Assembly (NCBI RefSeq): GCF_001427225.1
Contig: NZ_LMFH01000005.1
Span: 671,325 to 735,324, forward strand
Origin: Lysobacter sp. Root494
GTDB taxonomy: Bacteria; Pseudomonadota; Gammaproteobacteria; Xanthomonadales; Xanthomonadaceae
DNA: 64,000 nt
Reading direction: 5' to 3'
This document shows, in pieces, positions 1 to 6,917 of the stretch. Position 1 is the stretch's first letter. The number at the start of each line of letters is the position of its first letter. A model generated the notes under the pieces. That model saw nothing but the letters and a program-made list of their open reading frames with translations, did not search any database and was not told where the DNA came from. The translations under genes were made by a program, and so were the position numbers.

Positions 1-161
1 GCACTCGCCCACGGCGGCAAGGACAACGGCAAGCCCGGCGAACGCCCGTACCACCCCGGCTACTACGCCGCCTTCGCCCTCGACCCCGACGGCAACAACA
101 CGAAGCCGTCTACCACGGACCCGCGCAGCGCAGTGCGGAGTCGGTGAAGTTCACGTTCTGA
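1..161 (+). pseudogene. VOC-family (glyoxalase/bleomycin-resistance-like) protein, C-terminal fragment with frameshift
   Basis: The window opens inside a gene. Frame 1 reads ALAHGGKDNGKPGERPYH, then GYYAAFALDPDGNN, the typical C-terminal strand and metal-ligand region of VOC-superfamily proteins. At about 100 the frame is lost and runs to a stop at 145-147. Dropping into the next frame restores a family-like tail (EAVYHGP, later SVKFTF) ending with TGA at 159-161. The simplest reading is loss of one T from an ATC codon (GNNI-EAV) at 100-101. The deletion could be a real mutation or a sequencing error; the upstream part is outside the window. Confidence 0.75.
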
Positions 162-385
162 TTCGTTCGACCATCCAGCCAATGAAGTAGGGCGCATTAG
201 CCGAAGGCGCAATGCGCCGCATTGGTTTGAAATCGCCGCAATACGACGATTACGCCGCAGGCCGAGCGCCTCCACATCCGCAAGCCGGACCTGTCTGAAT
301 CAGGCATCTGGCCCGCAGGCATTTGCGCAGCCAAGGACCGGTGCATTAGGTTTGCCCCACCATCAGCGCAGCGGGGGGCTGCCAT

Positions 386-555
386 ATGGAAATCAGGCAA
401 CGCCGGAATTCGAACCGGATCCGTTACGTCTTCGGGGAAGACGAACTCCAATACAGTCTCGAAGACACTCAGGCAGCCGCTCGTTCTCGGTGGGCTACAC
501 CGACATCAGCCGCGATCGCCAGATACTGATCGAACGCAGTCAATGGCTGGGCTGC
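386..555 (+). pseudogene. Possible remnant of a small membrane-associated protein gene (frameshifted)
   Basis: From ATG 386 one frame reads MEIRQRRNSNRIRYVFGEDE and continues LQYSLEDTQ. After about 475 the neighbouring frame continues a compatible sequence (RSFSVGYTDISRDRQ, then ILIERSQWLG). Together they resemble the cytoplasmic N-terminal domain of an uncharacterised membrane protein, cut off before any membrane segment. The rest of 162-662 shows no convincing gene. The family match is from memory and weak; what is directly visible is two coherent half-frames with a shift between them. It lies just before the AT-richer island and may be a gene truncated by that insertion. Confidence 0.3.
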
Positions 556-662
556 CAAGTGCAACTTGGGATTGGAAAGGGAGCAGCTAGTTCTAATGCC
601 ATTAATTGATGGCGAGTTGAAACTGGTTGCGTTTGTACTACAGAAGGAATGCAGGGGGACGC

Positions 663-2120
663 ATGAGCGCTGACGCTTCAGGTAGTCATTCGGCTGCCAC
701 TTCACCAGCTGTGGATTGGACGCAGTTGCTTTCGACAAAGCGATTTAGAAAGGCTGACGCGAAACGAAAGAAGACTTTTGAAAAACTATTTGCGTCCCCG
801 GATTTCCGCACAGAGCACGAAAAGGACTTCGATCGGATTGTTTTTTCAAGCCCTGTCAGGCGATTACAGGACAAGACGCAAGTGTTTCCACTGGATCAGC
901 ACGATTCAGTGCGCACACGACTCACTCATTCGCTCGAAGTCGCCAATATCGGGCGGACGCTAGCCGCTCAACTGGCACATGATCTAGGCATCACACTAGT
1001 TGGCTCTGATGCCATGAGGGCGGTACCAGCGCTCGTTGCAGCTATATCAATCGCACATGACATTGGAAATCCCCCGTTTGGACATCAAGGGGAAGCAGCT
1101 ATTCGAGGGTGGGTGAAAATTGTTGCGAACAAGTACGAGGGTGCAGTTAGCAGCAAAAAGGACAAAGCTTTGCTTGCTGATTATTTGAATTTTGATGGAA
1201 ACCCCCAGGGCTTCCGTCTTCTAACCATGTTTGGCATAGAGGACGGAGGGCTCAATTTGACGGCCTCAACGCTGCGAGCATCCTTCAAATATCCATGGAG
1301 CGCGGATTCGATCCGGGCCAAGGAACATAAGAAAAAATTCGGCTTTTTCCAGACTGAGAAGCATCTTTTCGATTGGGCTGGGAAGGAAACAGGCATTGCC
1401 GAAGGTGTTCGACATCCGCTGGCGTCAATAATGGAGGCCAGCGATGACATCTGTTATTCAATTTTGGATGTCGAGGATGGAGTAAAGAAGCGATTGGTTT
1501 CCACAGCCCATCTAATGCTGTACCTACGAAATCGGGCCAAGGGCGCGCCCTGCGCCAAATGGGTGGCGCAGCTTGTTCGCCAGTACAACTACGACGTGAA
1601 ATGGTTGTCGAGTCAAAAGGTCGATGGCCACCATGCCGAAGACGTGTTGATGCAGTTGCTGCGAACTTATTTTATTTCCTTGGTGGTTTCAGTAGCTGTT
1701 CCCGAGCTAAAGACGGCGATTTCGGCCGATAATGCTGGTGCTGGCAATCCGTGCCTCAGTCATGGCGAATGCGCGTCCCTTCTGGAGCTGCTTAAGGACT
1801 ACACGAAGGCTTATATCTATTCCCATCCAAGCGTTGAGAAGGTGGAGCTTGAGGGGCATAGCGTTATCCCGTATTTGCTCGGAGCATTTTGGTCGGCCCT
1901 TGAATCGAATGAACAAGGGAGCGCTTCGATGCAGGACAAGTTCGTCATTAAGAAAATTTCACCTAACTACTTGCGTGTATACGATGTGACGTTAGGAAAA
2001 TTTCCGTCTTGGTACGCTCGTTTGCAGGTGTGCTGTGACATGGTGTGCGGAATGACCGATTCGTTTGCTATTTCAGCTGCTCAAGAACTTAAGGAGCTTG
2101 GTGTTCCAAGATGGTCGTAG
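663..2120 (+). CDS. dGTPase-like HD-domain deoxynucleoside triphosphate triphosphohydrolase
   Basis: Predicted to hydrolyse dNTPs, classically dGTP to deoxyguanosine and triphosphate. The 485-residue length fits the Dgt/dNTPase family. HD-superfamily ligands are visible: His in RTRLTHSLEVA (about residue 89), the HD pair in AHDIGNPPFGH (132-133), and an acidic residue in EASDDICYS near 260. The N-terminal SSPVRRLQDKTQVFP segment is also typical of dGTPases. ATG 663 is preferred because AGGGGGAC lies just upstream; an in-frame TTG at 627 would add 12 residues without a good site. Its end overlaps the nucleotidyltransferase gene by 10 bp, so the two are probably co-translated. Base use is visibly AT-richer than in the flanking genes, suggesting horizontal acquisition. 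Some dGTPases act in phage defence by depleting nucleotides; that role here is inference. Confidence 0.9.
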   Translation: MSADASGSHSAATSPAVDWTQLLSTKRFRKADAKRKKTFEKLFASPDFRTEHEKDFDRIVFSSPVRRLQDKTQVFPLDQHDSVRTRLTHSLEVANIGRTLAAQLAHDLGITLVGSDAMRAVPALVAAISIAHDIGNPPFGHQGEAAIRGWVKIVANKYEGAVSSKKDKALLADYLNFDGNPQGFRLLTMFGIEDGGLNLTASTLRASFKYPWSADSIRAKEHKKKFGFFQTEKHLFDWAGKETGIAEGVRHPLASIMEASDDICYSILDVEDGVKKRLVSTAHLMLYLRNRAKGAPCAKWVAQLVRQYNYDVKWLSSQKVDGHHAEDVLMQLLRTYFISLVVSVAVPELKTAISADNAGAGNPCLSHGECASLLELLKDYTKAYIYSHPSVEKVELEGHSVIPYLLGAFWSALESNEQGSASMQDKFVIKKISPNYLRVYDVTLGKFPSWYARLQVCCDMVCGMTDSFAISAAQELKELGVPRWS

Positions 2121-2911
2121 ATGCTAGTTGGACGGAGTCGAATGCCGATGAATTGCCTAACCTCGATAGGGCGCGGGCGATTGTGCGGCTTTTGCATAAG
2201 GATGATGCGGTTGCGGCCCTGCTGAGATCTTGTAACGAAGTTGGCGAGGCATTCCTATTTGGAGGAATGGTTCGTGATGCCATCTTGGGGGCGTCTGGGG
2301 CATTTGGTGATATCGACATCTTTGTTTCAGGGCCGCTTGATGCTGACTTCGCTAGGAGTCTTTCGAGATATTCCAGGCGCACAAATTTTGGAGGAATGAG
2401 GCTGGTTGTCGGGAAGTTCGACGTAGATATCTGGGAGCTTCCTCAGAGCCAGGCGTTTCGAATTGAGAAGGGTCGTCCTATATCAATTCCTAGTCTTTTG
2501 GATACGGTTTGCTTCTCTACCGATGCAGTTGCGATTTCCCTTCTCGACTCCAGGGTTATTGCCACTTCAAAATTTCGTGGAACCGTGCGGGATAAAGTAT
2601 TGAAATTCGTCTCAGTGCCTAGGGGTACGGAACTCCTGCAAGCAGTGAGAATTGCGCGGTTGCTGGTGAAGCTTGATCTCATTCCCCACTTTGATATCGC
2701 GAAGTATTTTTTGGCCGCCATAGCGGAGTTTGGAGCCGCGGGCCTGGTGAAGGCGGAAGAGAAATGGAAGGGACGTCGAGTCCTGGATGACTTCTTGGTC
2801 GAGGGCGTGCGCCTGTTGTGCGAGTCGTCCGTAACTACGGGTGTGCCGGCGACACTGTCGCTAGACGAAGAGCTTTTCTCTGGTGAACCAAGTGATGTTC
2901 GGGTTGCATAG
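2111..2911 (+). CDS. Pol-beta superfamily nucleotidyltransferase (CCA-adding/poly(A) polymerase head-like)
   Basis: A 266-residue protein with the class II tRNA nucleotidyltransferase head signature. FLFGGMVRDAILG (49-60) is followed by GDIDIFV (66-72) with both metal-binding Asp residues, and a third acidic position lies in KFDVDIWEL (102-110). All three catalytic carboxylates therefore appear present. There is no obvious full CCA-enzyme neck/body/tail, so it is shorter than a housekeeping CCA enzyme and probably has another substrate. The start codon lies inside the end of the dGTPase gene (10-bp overlap), implying a functional pair: one protein transfers nucleotides, the other destroys dNTPs. 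The substrate cannot be read from sequence. It could be a toxin-like nucleotidyltransferase, a tRNA modifier or a signal synthase. Confidence 0.8.
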   Translation: MVVDASWTESNADELPNLDRARAIVRLLHKDDAVAALLRSCNEVGEAFLFGGMVRDAILGASGAFGDIDIFVSGPLDADFARSLSRYSRRTNFGGMRLVVGKFDVDIWELPQSQAFRIEKGRPISIPSLLDTVCFSTDAVAISLLDSRVIATSKFRGTVRDKVLKFVSVPRGTELLQAVRIARLLVKLDLIPHFDIAKYFLAAIAEFGAAGLVKAEEKWKGRRVLDDFLVEGVRLLCESSVTTGVPATLSLDEELFSGEPSDVRVA

Positions 2912-3061
2912 CCATCGTAGTCCCGGTAAGCGAAGCGCGCCCGGGTTGCCCGGCTCGCTGTTCTCTGATCATGCCAACCCTGGGCGTCTCAGCTTGTGAG
3001 ATGCGGCATGGCTAGCCTCCATATCGAGCCAGTCCAAAGTGGACGGTAAAAAGGGGGTTAC

Positions 3062-3373
3062 ATGTCCAGTATCAGAATCGGGGCTGATGAGCGCAGGCTG
3101 GCGGAAGCTGATGCTCACTGGATCACTCAGGAAATTAATGCTCGGCGGCGTGACGGAAAGTCCGTGTGCGTTGTGGTGACCATTTCGACGAACGAATTGA
3201 ATCTGCACTTGGCTACGCCCTCCTGTGGCGGAGGCGTAGGTGGTGGAGGGCGACCACCGACCGCTCGTGAAAAGGCCATTCTCGACCTCTGGTCTCAGCG
3301 GGGACTCAACGAATCGATGTTTCAAGCCGGGGATGTCATGGCGTTTGTACAACAGGTTCAGCGCTATCTATGA
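3062..3373 (+). CDS. Small uncharacterised protein with Cys-Gly-rich centre and conserved-looking C-terminal helix region
   Basis: A 103-residue protein not assigned to a named family. The N-terminal half has an alternating helix/strand pattern (SVCVVVTISTNELNLHL). The centre is a flexible CGGGVGGGGRPPT stretch (about 70-82), followed by REKAILDLWSQRGLNE and a hydrophobic end GDVMAFVQQVQRYL. The two-part design with a Gly hinge suggests a linker between a small fold and a C-terminal binding helix. The ATG at 3062 has a strong AGGGGG site just upstream. It sits 150 bp after the nucleotidyltransferase and 9 bp before the membrane-protein gene, so it belongs to the same AT-richer island. Its role is unknown; an adaptor or regulator is one possibility. 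Confidence 0.7.
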   Translation: MSSIRIGADERRLAEADAHWITQEINARRRDGKSVCVVVTISTNELNLHLATPSCGGGVGGGGRPPTAREKAILDLWSQRGLNESMFQAGDVMAFVQQVQRYL

Positions 3374-3382
3374 AGCTGTTGG

Positions 3383-4033
3383 GTGGCGGGCACAAAGGCA
3401 TCGTCGATGACCAGTGAAAAAGGCAACACCCGGCTGTTCCAGGAGCTCGAAGCTCTCTTGGCTGAGCAGGAACCCAAGGGCGTCTTTAAGGTCGAGCGTG
3501 ATCGTTGGGCGGCAACAACAATGCTGATAGGAACTCTGTTGACAGTGCCCTCCATCCTCGGCGCGAAGGGGTGGGGCATCTGGTCAGCGGCTATCGGCCT
3601 GCCAATAGAGCTGTGTGCGCTCGCTGTTCTTACTTATCGGCAGCTTCGCGATGTAATTCCCGAGTTTGTTGATGCGAAACGGAAGTTTGCGGTTGAGCTA
3701 GACAGTCATTTCGTCGAGTACGAAAAAATTCGCGTTTGGCTGCAGTCGTTTGCATACGAGGTCCGTCGGCGCCATCTTGCTTATGTCGAATCAAGGCTTG
3801 AGTCGATGGCACGCCGTTATCCCTTGGTGTTTGGTGCGGCAGACAGACTTGGAGTTTTACCTGCCTTGATTGGTCTGTTTCTCCAAGTTCAGGGAATTAG
3901 CTCGCTTTCGATGGCTGCCGGGATCGTAGGTCTGATGGTCCTGTTGCTATATGCGATGGCGCTTTGGATGGCACGTTTTCGTCTTCAGCTCGAAACATAT
4001 GCTCGAATTCTCAAGGCGGCTGGTAACGAATAA
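3383..4033 (+). CDS. Uncharacterised multi-pass membrane protein of the dGTPase/nucleotidyltransferase island
   Basis: A 216-residue inner-membrane protein with about four hydrophobic segments in two pairs: TTMLIGTLLTVPSILGAKGW and IWSAAIGLPIELCALAVLTY near residues 45-90, then LPALIGLFLQVQ and AAGIVGLMVLLLYAMALWMA near 158-200. Between the pairs lies a charged, probably cytoplasmic helical region (EFVDAKRKFAVELDSHFVEY, then EVRRRHLAYVESRLESMARR). The GTG at 3383 follows the small gene's stop by 9 bp; ATG 3407 is an alternative start. No family is recognised. In defence modules small membrane proteins are often pore-forming effectors, which would fit here, but nothing in the sequence proves that. 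Codon use matches the island rather than the flanks. Confidence 0.75.
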   Translation: MAGTKASSMTSEKGNTRLFQELEALLAEQEPKGVFKVERDRWAATTMLIGTLLTVPSILGAKGWGIWSAAIGLPIELCALAVLTYRQLRDVIPEFVDAKRKFAVELDSHFVEYEKIRVWLQSFAYEVRRRHLAYVESRLESMARRYPLVFGAADRLGVLPALIGLFLQVQGISSLSMAAGIVGLMVLLLYAMALWMARFRLQLETYARILKAAGNE

Positions 4034-4291
4034 TCGCTGCAGCCGAGTAGCGCCGTTCGGTAAGTGACGGCATCAGTGCTTCATTCACGCCGTGCGAAGG
4101 CTGGGATGTGACTTCGCCTCGCCCTTTTGGCCAAAGAAGCTTTGCTTTTTAATCGCCAACTTTGGCAAACTCGCCGCTGCTCCGATCGCCCGCAGTAGCG
4201 ATCACCCACACGCCACACGGAACGCGGCGGAGCAAGGACGCATCCGGCATTCGCCGGTGCACATCACACGGAATATCAACAGGAGGTTGTT

Positions 4292-4771
4292 GTGTCGGAA
4301 AACCGCATCACGCTCGTTATCTCTCCCGAACAGCGCGACTCGGCCACGGGGGCCGTCGTGCAACTCGCTTCGGCGCTGCCGGGTCTTGTTTCGCTTCCGG
4401 CCGACGGACGCCGGGACATTCATCACTACGGGCCGAAGAGCCAGGCGTTCGGGCGTGGCATGCATCGCACGCTCGTGGCGCATCCGCAGATCGTGCCGCC
4501 CAGCGTCAATGTCGCTGCCGCAGGCGCCGACCTCGATGCGCTGGACACGCTGGTCCCGTTGCTGGAGGAAGTACGTCGCCTGCACTCGATGCTCGAAGAC
4601 ACCGTCGCGCTGCTAGGCCATGACGTCATGGACTTCGCCTACGAGGGCTACCAGTTGCTCAAGCTGACCGGCGATGCGCATGGACTCGAGGAACAGCGCA
4701 AGGAACTCGGCTCGCAGTTCAGCCGTCGCCGCCGTGCGCAGGATGCAGGGCAGCTTCCGCCTGCCGCCTGA
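4292..4771 (+). CDS. Conserved hypothetical protein
   Basis: A 159-residue soluble protein without signal peptide or membrane segment. It resembles a family of short bacterial proteins of unknown function that begin with a strand (NRITLVISPEQ), carry a LPADGRRDIHHYGPKSQAF-like segment, and then form a helical bundle (LDALDTLVPLLEEVRRLHSM, DTVALLGHDVMDFAYEGYQL). The end is basic (FSRRRRAQDAG). The GTG start is supported by an excellent AGGAGG 7 bp upstream. Transcription should stop at the terminator at 4797-4822. The return to strong GC bias marks the end of the AT-richer island. Function is not inferable. Confidence 0.75.
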   Translation: MSENRITLVISPEQRDSATGAVVQLASALPGLVSLPADGRRDIHHYGPKSQAFGRGMHRTLVAHPQIVPPSVNVAAAGADLDALDTLVPLLEEVRRLHSMLEDTVALLGHDVMDFAYEGYQLLKLTGDAHGLEEQRKELGSQFSRRRRAQDAGQLPPAA

Positions 4772-4796
4772 TCCGTTCCATCGCGTTGCATTGGAG

Positions 4797-4822
4797 AGCC
4801 GCCTTCGGGCGGCTTTCTTTTT
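4797..4822 (+). terminator. Rho-independent terminator of the 4292 gene
   Basis: A perfect 7-bp stem AGCCGCC / GGCGGCT around a TTCG tetraloop (4797-4814) is followed by TTCTTTTT (4815-4822). It lies 26 bp after the stop of the hypothetical gene, the textbook arrangement of an intrinsic terminator. Confidence 0.9.
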
Positions 4823-4856
4823 GCAGCCATCCGCAGCCCGGGGTGCGGCTGCGCGC

Positions 4857-4909
4857 GTAGGAGCGCCCCATGGGCGCGACTGCCGATCGCGCCCATGGGG
4901 CGCTCCTAC
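4857..4909. repeat. REP-type inverted repeat with perfect 23-bp arms
   Basis: The arm at 4857-4879 starts GTAGGAGCGCCCCATGGG and is exactly reverse-complemented at 4887-4909, around a 7-base centre. GTAGGAGCG-type REP palindromes are dispersed in Pseudomonas and Xanthomonadaceae genomes. Two REPs in opposite orientation, as here, resemble a BIME and would form a long hairpin in RNA or single-stranded DNA. Confidence 0.85.
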
Positions 4910-4930
4910 GGACTTCCGCGCATGGGTCGC

Positions 4931-5256
4931 CGACCCCAACGATGGGGTCGAACCTCGATCACATCGACCCGTCGACCCCAACGTTGGGGTCCGAACATCG
5001 ATCACATCGATCTGCCGACCCCAACGATGGGGTCCAAACATCGATCACATCGATTCGCCGACCCCATGCGTGGGGTCGAAACATCGATCACATGGATCCG
5101 GCGACCCCATCGCTGGGGTTCGAAGATCGATCACATGGACCCGCCGACCCCAACGTTGGGGTCCGAACATCGATCACATGGGGTCGCCGACCCCATCGAT
5201 GGGGTCTGGAGGTCGATCACATGGGGTCACGGACCCCATCGTCGGGTCCGGATCAG
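4931..5256. repeat. Tandem array of about eight 42-44 bp units, each with a GACCCC-N6-GGGGTC hairpin
   Basis: Units begin at 4931, 4973, 5016, 5059, 5102, 5145, 5188 and a decaying one at 5232. Each starts with CGACCCC, six variable bases and GGGGTC (a 6-bp stem), then a linker, the nearly invariant box TCGATCACAT and a variable tail. The six central bases are AACGAT, AACGTT, AACGAT, ATGCGT, ATCGCT, AACGTT, ATCGAT and ATCGTC, often palindromic themselves. The array lies between a terminator/REP and the ArsR operator. Because the period is not a multiple of three and stops are absent, several frames stay open across it; these are not treated as genes. Confidence 0.9.
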
Positions 5257-5274
5257 ACGCCAGTCATCGCCAAC

Positions 5275-5294
5275 ACTTAGGTATTGACCTAAGT
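5275..5294. promoter_or_regulatory. Dyad operator before the ArsR/AHSA1 operon
   Basis: ACTTAGGT-ATTG-ACCTAAGT is a perfect 8-bp inverted repeat with a 4-base centre, 61 bp upstream of the ArsR ATG. ArsR-family repressors bind such short dyads, and these operons are usually autoregulated. The link to this regulator is inferred from position. Confidence 0.7.
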
Positions 5295-5355
5295 ATTGTC
5301 CGTCGATAGGCTCCCTCCGTCCAAGCCACTCCCTTCAACCCCCACCGGTCCCGAA

Positions 5356-5694
5356 ATGGCCCAGCCCGCCGCCGTCGACGACGTCTTCTACGCCCTGTCC
5401 AGCCCGATCCGGCGAAAGGTCCTGGAGCAGCTGGCCAGCGGGCCCGCGACGGTCAGCGAGCTGGCAGCGCCGTTCGGTATGAAGCTGCCGTCGTTCGTGC
5501 AGCACCTGTCGGTGCTGGAGCAGGGCCGGCTGGTGAAGTCGCGGAAGCAGGGAAGGGTGCGGACCTACGAGATCGCGCCGGAGCCGATCAAGGCCGCCGA
5601 AGACTGGCTCGCCGAGCGGCGCCGCCAGTGGGAATCGCGACTCGATCGCTTCGACGCCTACGTCCAACACCTCAAGGAAAGCGAGAACCAATGA
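5356..5694 (+). CDS. ArsR-family winged-helix transcriptional regulator
   Basis: A 112-residue regulator. The winged-helix core runs from VFYALSSPIRRKVLEQL through TVSELAAPFGMKLPSFVQHL (recognition helix) to GRLVKSRKQGRVRTYEI (wing). It lacks the metal-binding CxC motif of arsenic sensors and belongs with the metal-independent ArsR proteins that pair with AHSA1/SRPBCC genes. ATG 5356 starts the conserved part; an in-frame TTG at 5296 would add a Pro-rich stretch and sits against the operator, so it is less likely. The stop overlaps the next start (ATGA), so the pair is translationally coupled. Probably represses its own operon through the dyad at 5275-5294. Confidence 0.92.
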   Translation: MAQPAAVDDVFYALSSPIRRKVLEQLASGPATVSELAAPFGMKLPSFVQHLSVLEQGRLVKSRKQGRVRTYEIAPEPIKAAEDWLAERRRQWESRLDRFDAYVQHLKESENQ

Positions 5695-6182
5695 TGAGCA
5701 AGCAGTTCGCGGTCGACCCGAAGCTGGACATCGTCATCGAGCGTTTCATCGACGCGCCCGTGCGCCTCGTCTGGGAAGCGCTGACGAAACCCGAGCACCT
5801 CAAGGAGTGGTACATGCCCAGGGCGTGGGGCCGCGTGTCGCGCGCCGAAATGGACCCGCGCCCGGGCGGCATCTTCAGCATCGACATCGCCGGCGAAAAC
5901 GGCGAGGACTTTCCCAACCTCGGCTGCTTCCTCGACGCCGTTCCGATGGAGCGCCTCGTGTGGACGTCGATGTTGTTTCCCGGCTATCGCCCGGCGGTCT
6001 TCGACGATGTTCCGATCACCGCGATCGTGACGATGAAGCCGGAAGGCACCGGAACGCGCTACGTCTTCACGGCGTTGCACCGGAACGAAGCCGATCTGGA
6101 GGCGAACAGGACTTCCGGCTGGCTGGAAGGCACAAACATAGCTGTCGATCAGCTCGTGGAGCTTGTGCTGTCCTTGAAGTAG
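5691..6182 (+). CDS. SRPBCC/AHSA1-family protein
   Basis: A 163-residue START-like ligand-binding protein. The family opening IVIERFIDAPVRLVWEALT is followed by PEHLKEWYMPR, GGIFSID and the strand FTALHRNEADLEA; the C-terminal helix includes GWLEGTNIAVDQLVELV. Such proteins bind small hydrophobic ligands and are commonly encoded with an ArsR repressor, as here with a 4-bp ATGA overlap. A second ATG (5694) immediately follows the first. A broken near-identical copy of its first 45 or so codons lies at 8850-8998. The ligand is unknown. Confidence 0.9.
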   Translation: MMSKQFAVDPKLDIVIERFIDAPVRLVWEALTKPEHLKEWYMPRAWGRVSRAEMDPRPGGIFSIDIAGENGEDFPNLGCFLDAVPMERLVWTSMLFPGYRPAVFDDVPITAIVTMKPEGTGTRYVFTALHRNEADLEANRTSGWLEGTNIAVDQLVELVLSLK

Positions 6183-6207
6183 TAGGGCGGGTGTCGATGC
6201 GCCAGCG

Positions 6208-6834
6208 TCACGTCGCCGTGTTCTCCAACCCTTCCACCAGGGTCCTCAAGGCCGCATCGAGTGGCGACGTTCCCACCTTCTCAGGGACGAGGAGTCCGTC
6301 GATCGCGAGCATGGTTATTCCGTGGACGAGGCTCCAGCAAGCGGCGGCCTGACCTTCGATCGGCCGCTCGCGAACGTGCCCCGTGGCCTGGCCGCGGCGG
6401 AGAAGATCGAGGGAGATCTCGAATACGGCCATCGCCCGCTCGTTGAGGTGCATGCCCACCGCCTTGCCTTCCTCCGCGCTGAACATCAGGCGGTAGAGCG
6501 CGGGGTTTTCCATTCCAAATGCGACGTAGGCGTGGGAGATCGAAGCGATTTCCGCGAGCAGGGTCGTGGGCGTTTCAGCCTTGGCGGCTGCCAGGGACTC
6601 GCGGAGCCGATCGAAACCAATCATCGCCAGCTCCGCCAGGAGCGCGGCCTTGTCGGGGAAGTGCTTGTAGGGGGCCGCATGGCTCACGCCGGCCCGGCGG
6701 GCGACTTCCCGCAGGGTGAACTGCCAGTTCTTCTCCTCCCGAAGCATGTCCAACGCCGTTTCGATGACGGCGCGGCGGAGGTCGCCATGGTGGTAGCGGC
6801 GGCTGGATGGGTCCTGCACGGGGCCTCGGAGCAT
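6208..6834 (-). CDS. TetR/AcrR-family transcriptional regulator
   Basis: A 208-residue regulator. The N-terminal TetR helix-turn-helix is seen in AVIETALDMLREEKNWQFTL and VARRAGVSHAAPYKHFPDK (about 20-70). The C-terminal ligand domain, with AYVAFGMENPALYRLMFS and a SLVHGITMLAIDGLL stretch, resembles the WHG-domain TetR group. It is transcribed away from the aldehyde dehydrogenase gene with an 83-bp gap, so it probably controls that gene and itself through sites around 6845-6910. The inducer is unknown; aldehydes or aromatic compounds are plausible from context. Confidence 0.92.
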   Translation of the reverse strand: MLRGPVQDPSSRRYHHGDLRRAVIETALDMLREEKNWQFTLREVARRAGVSHAAPYKHFPDKAALLAELAMIGFDRLRESLAAAKAETPTTLLAEIASISHAYVAFGMENPALYRLMFSAEEGKAVGMHLNERAMAVFEISLDLLRRGQATGHVRERPIEGQAAACWSLVHGITMLAIDGLLVPEKVGTSPLDAALRTLVEGLENTAT

Positions 6835-6849
6835 CTGGGCGAATATATG

Positions 6850-6878
6850 TTGACACTGACTACTTCAGCGCCTATGGT
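6850..6878 (+). promoter_or_regulatory. Predicted sigma70 promoter of the aldehyde dehydrogenase gene
   Basis: TTGACA at 6850-6855 and TATGGT at 6873-6878 are separated by 17 bp, in the gap between the divergent TetR and dehydrogenase genes. The TetR operator probably overlaps it. Prediction from sequence only. Confidence 0.55.
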
Positions 6879-6917
6879 CAAGGCCCCTAAGTTTCTACTG
6901 TCTACATTGGAGCGGCC

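Noticed and set aside
4931-5256. The 43-bp array as a CRISPR
   Set aside because: The variable part is only six bases inside a hairpin, spacer-sized unique segments are missing, and no cas genes are in the window.
4674-5309. Three open frames across the REP/hairpin region, giving repeated ITSTRRPQRWG-like peptides
   Set aside because: All frames are open because a 43-bp repeat without stops shifts frame each unit. No ribosome site or family-like sequence supports a protein.
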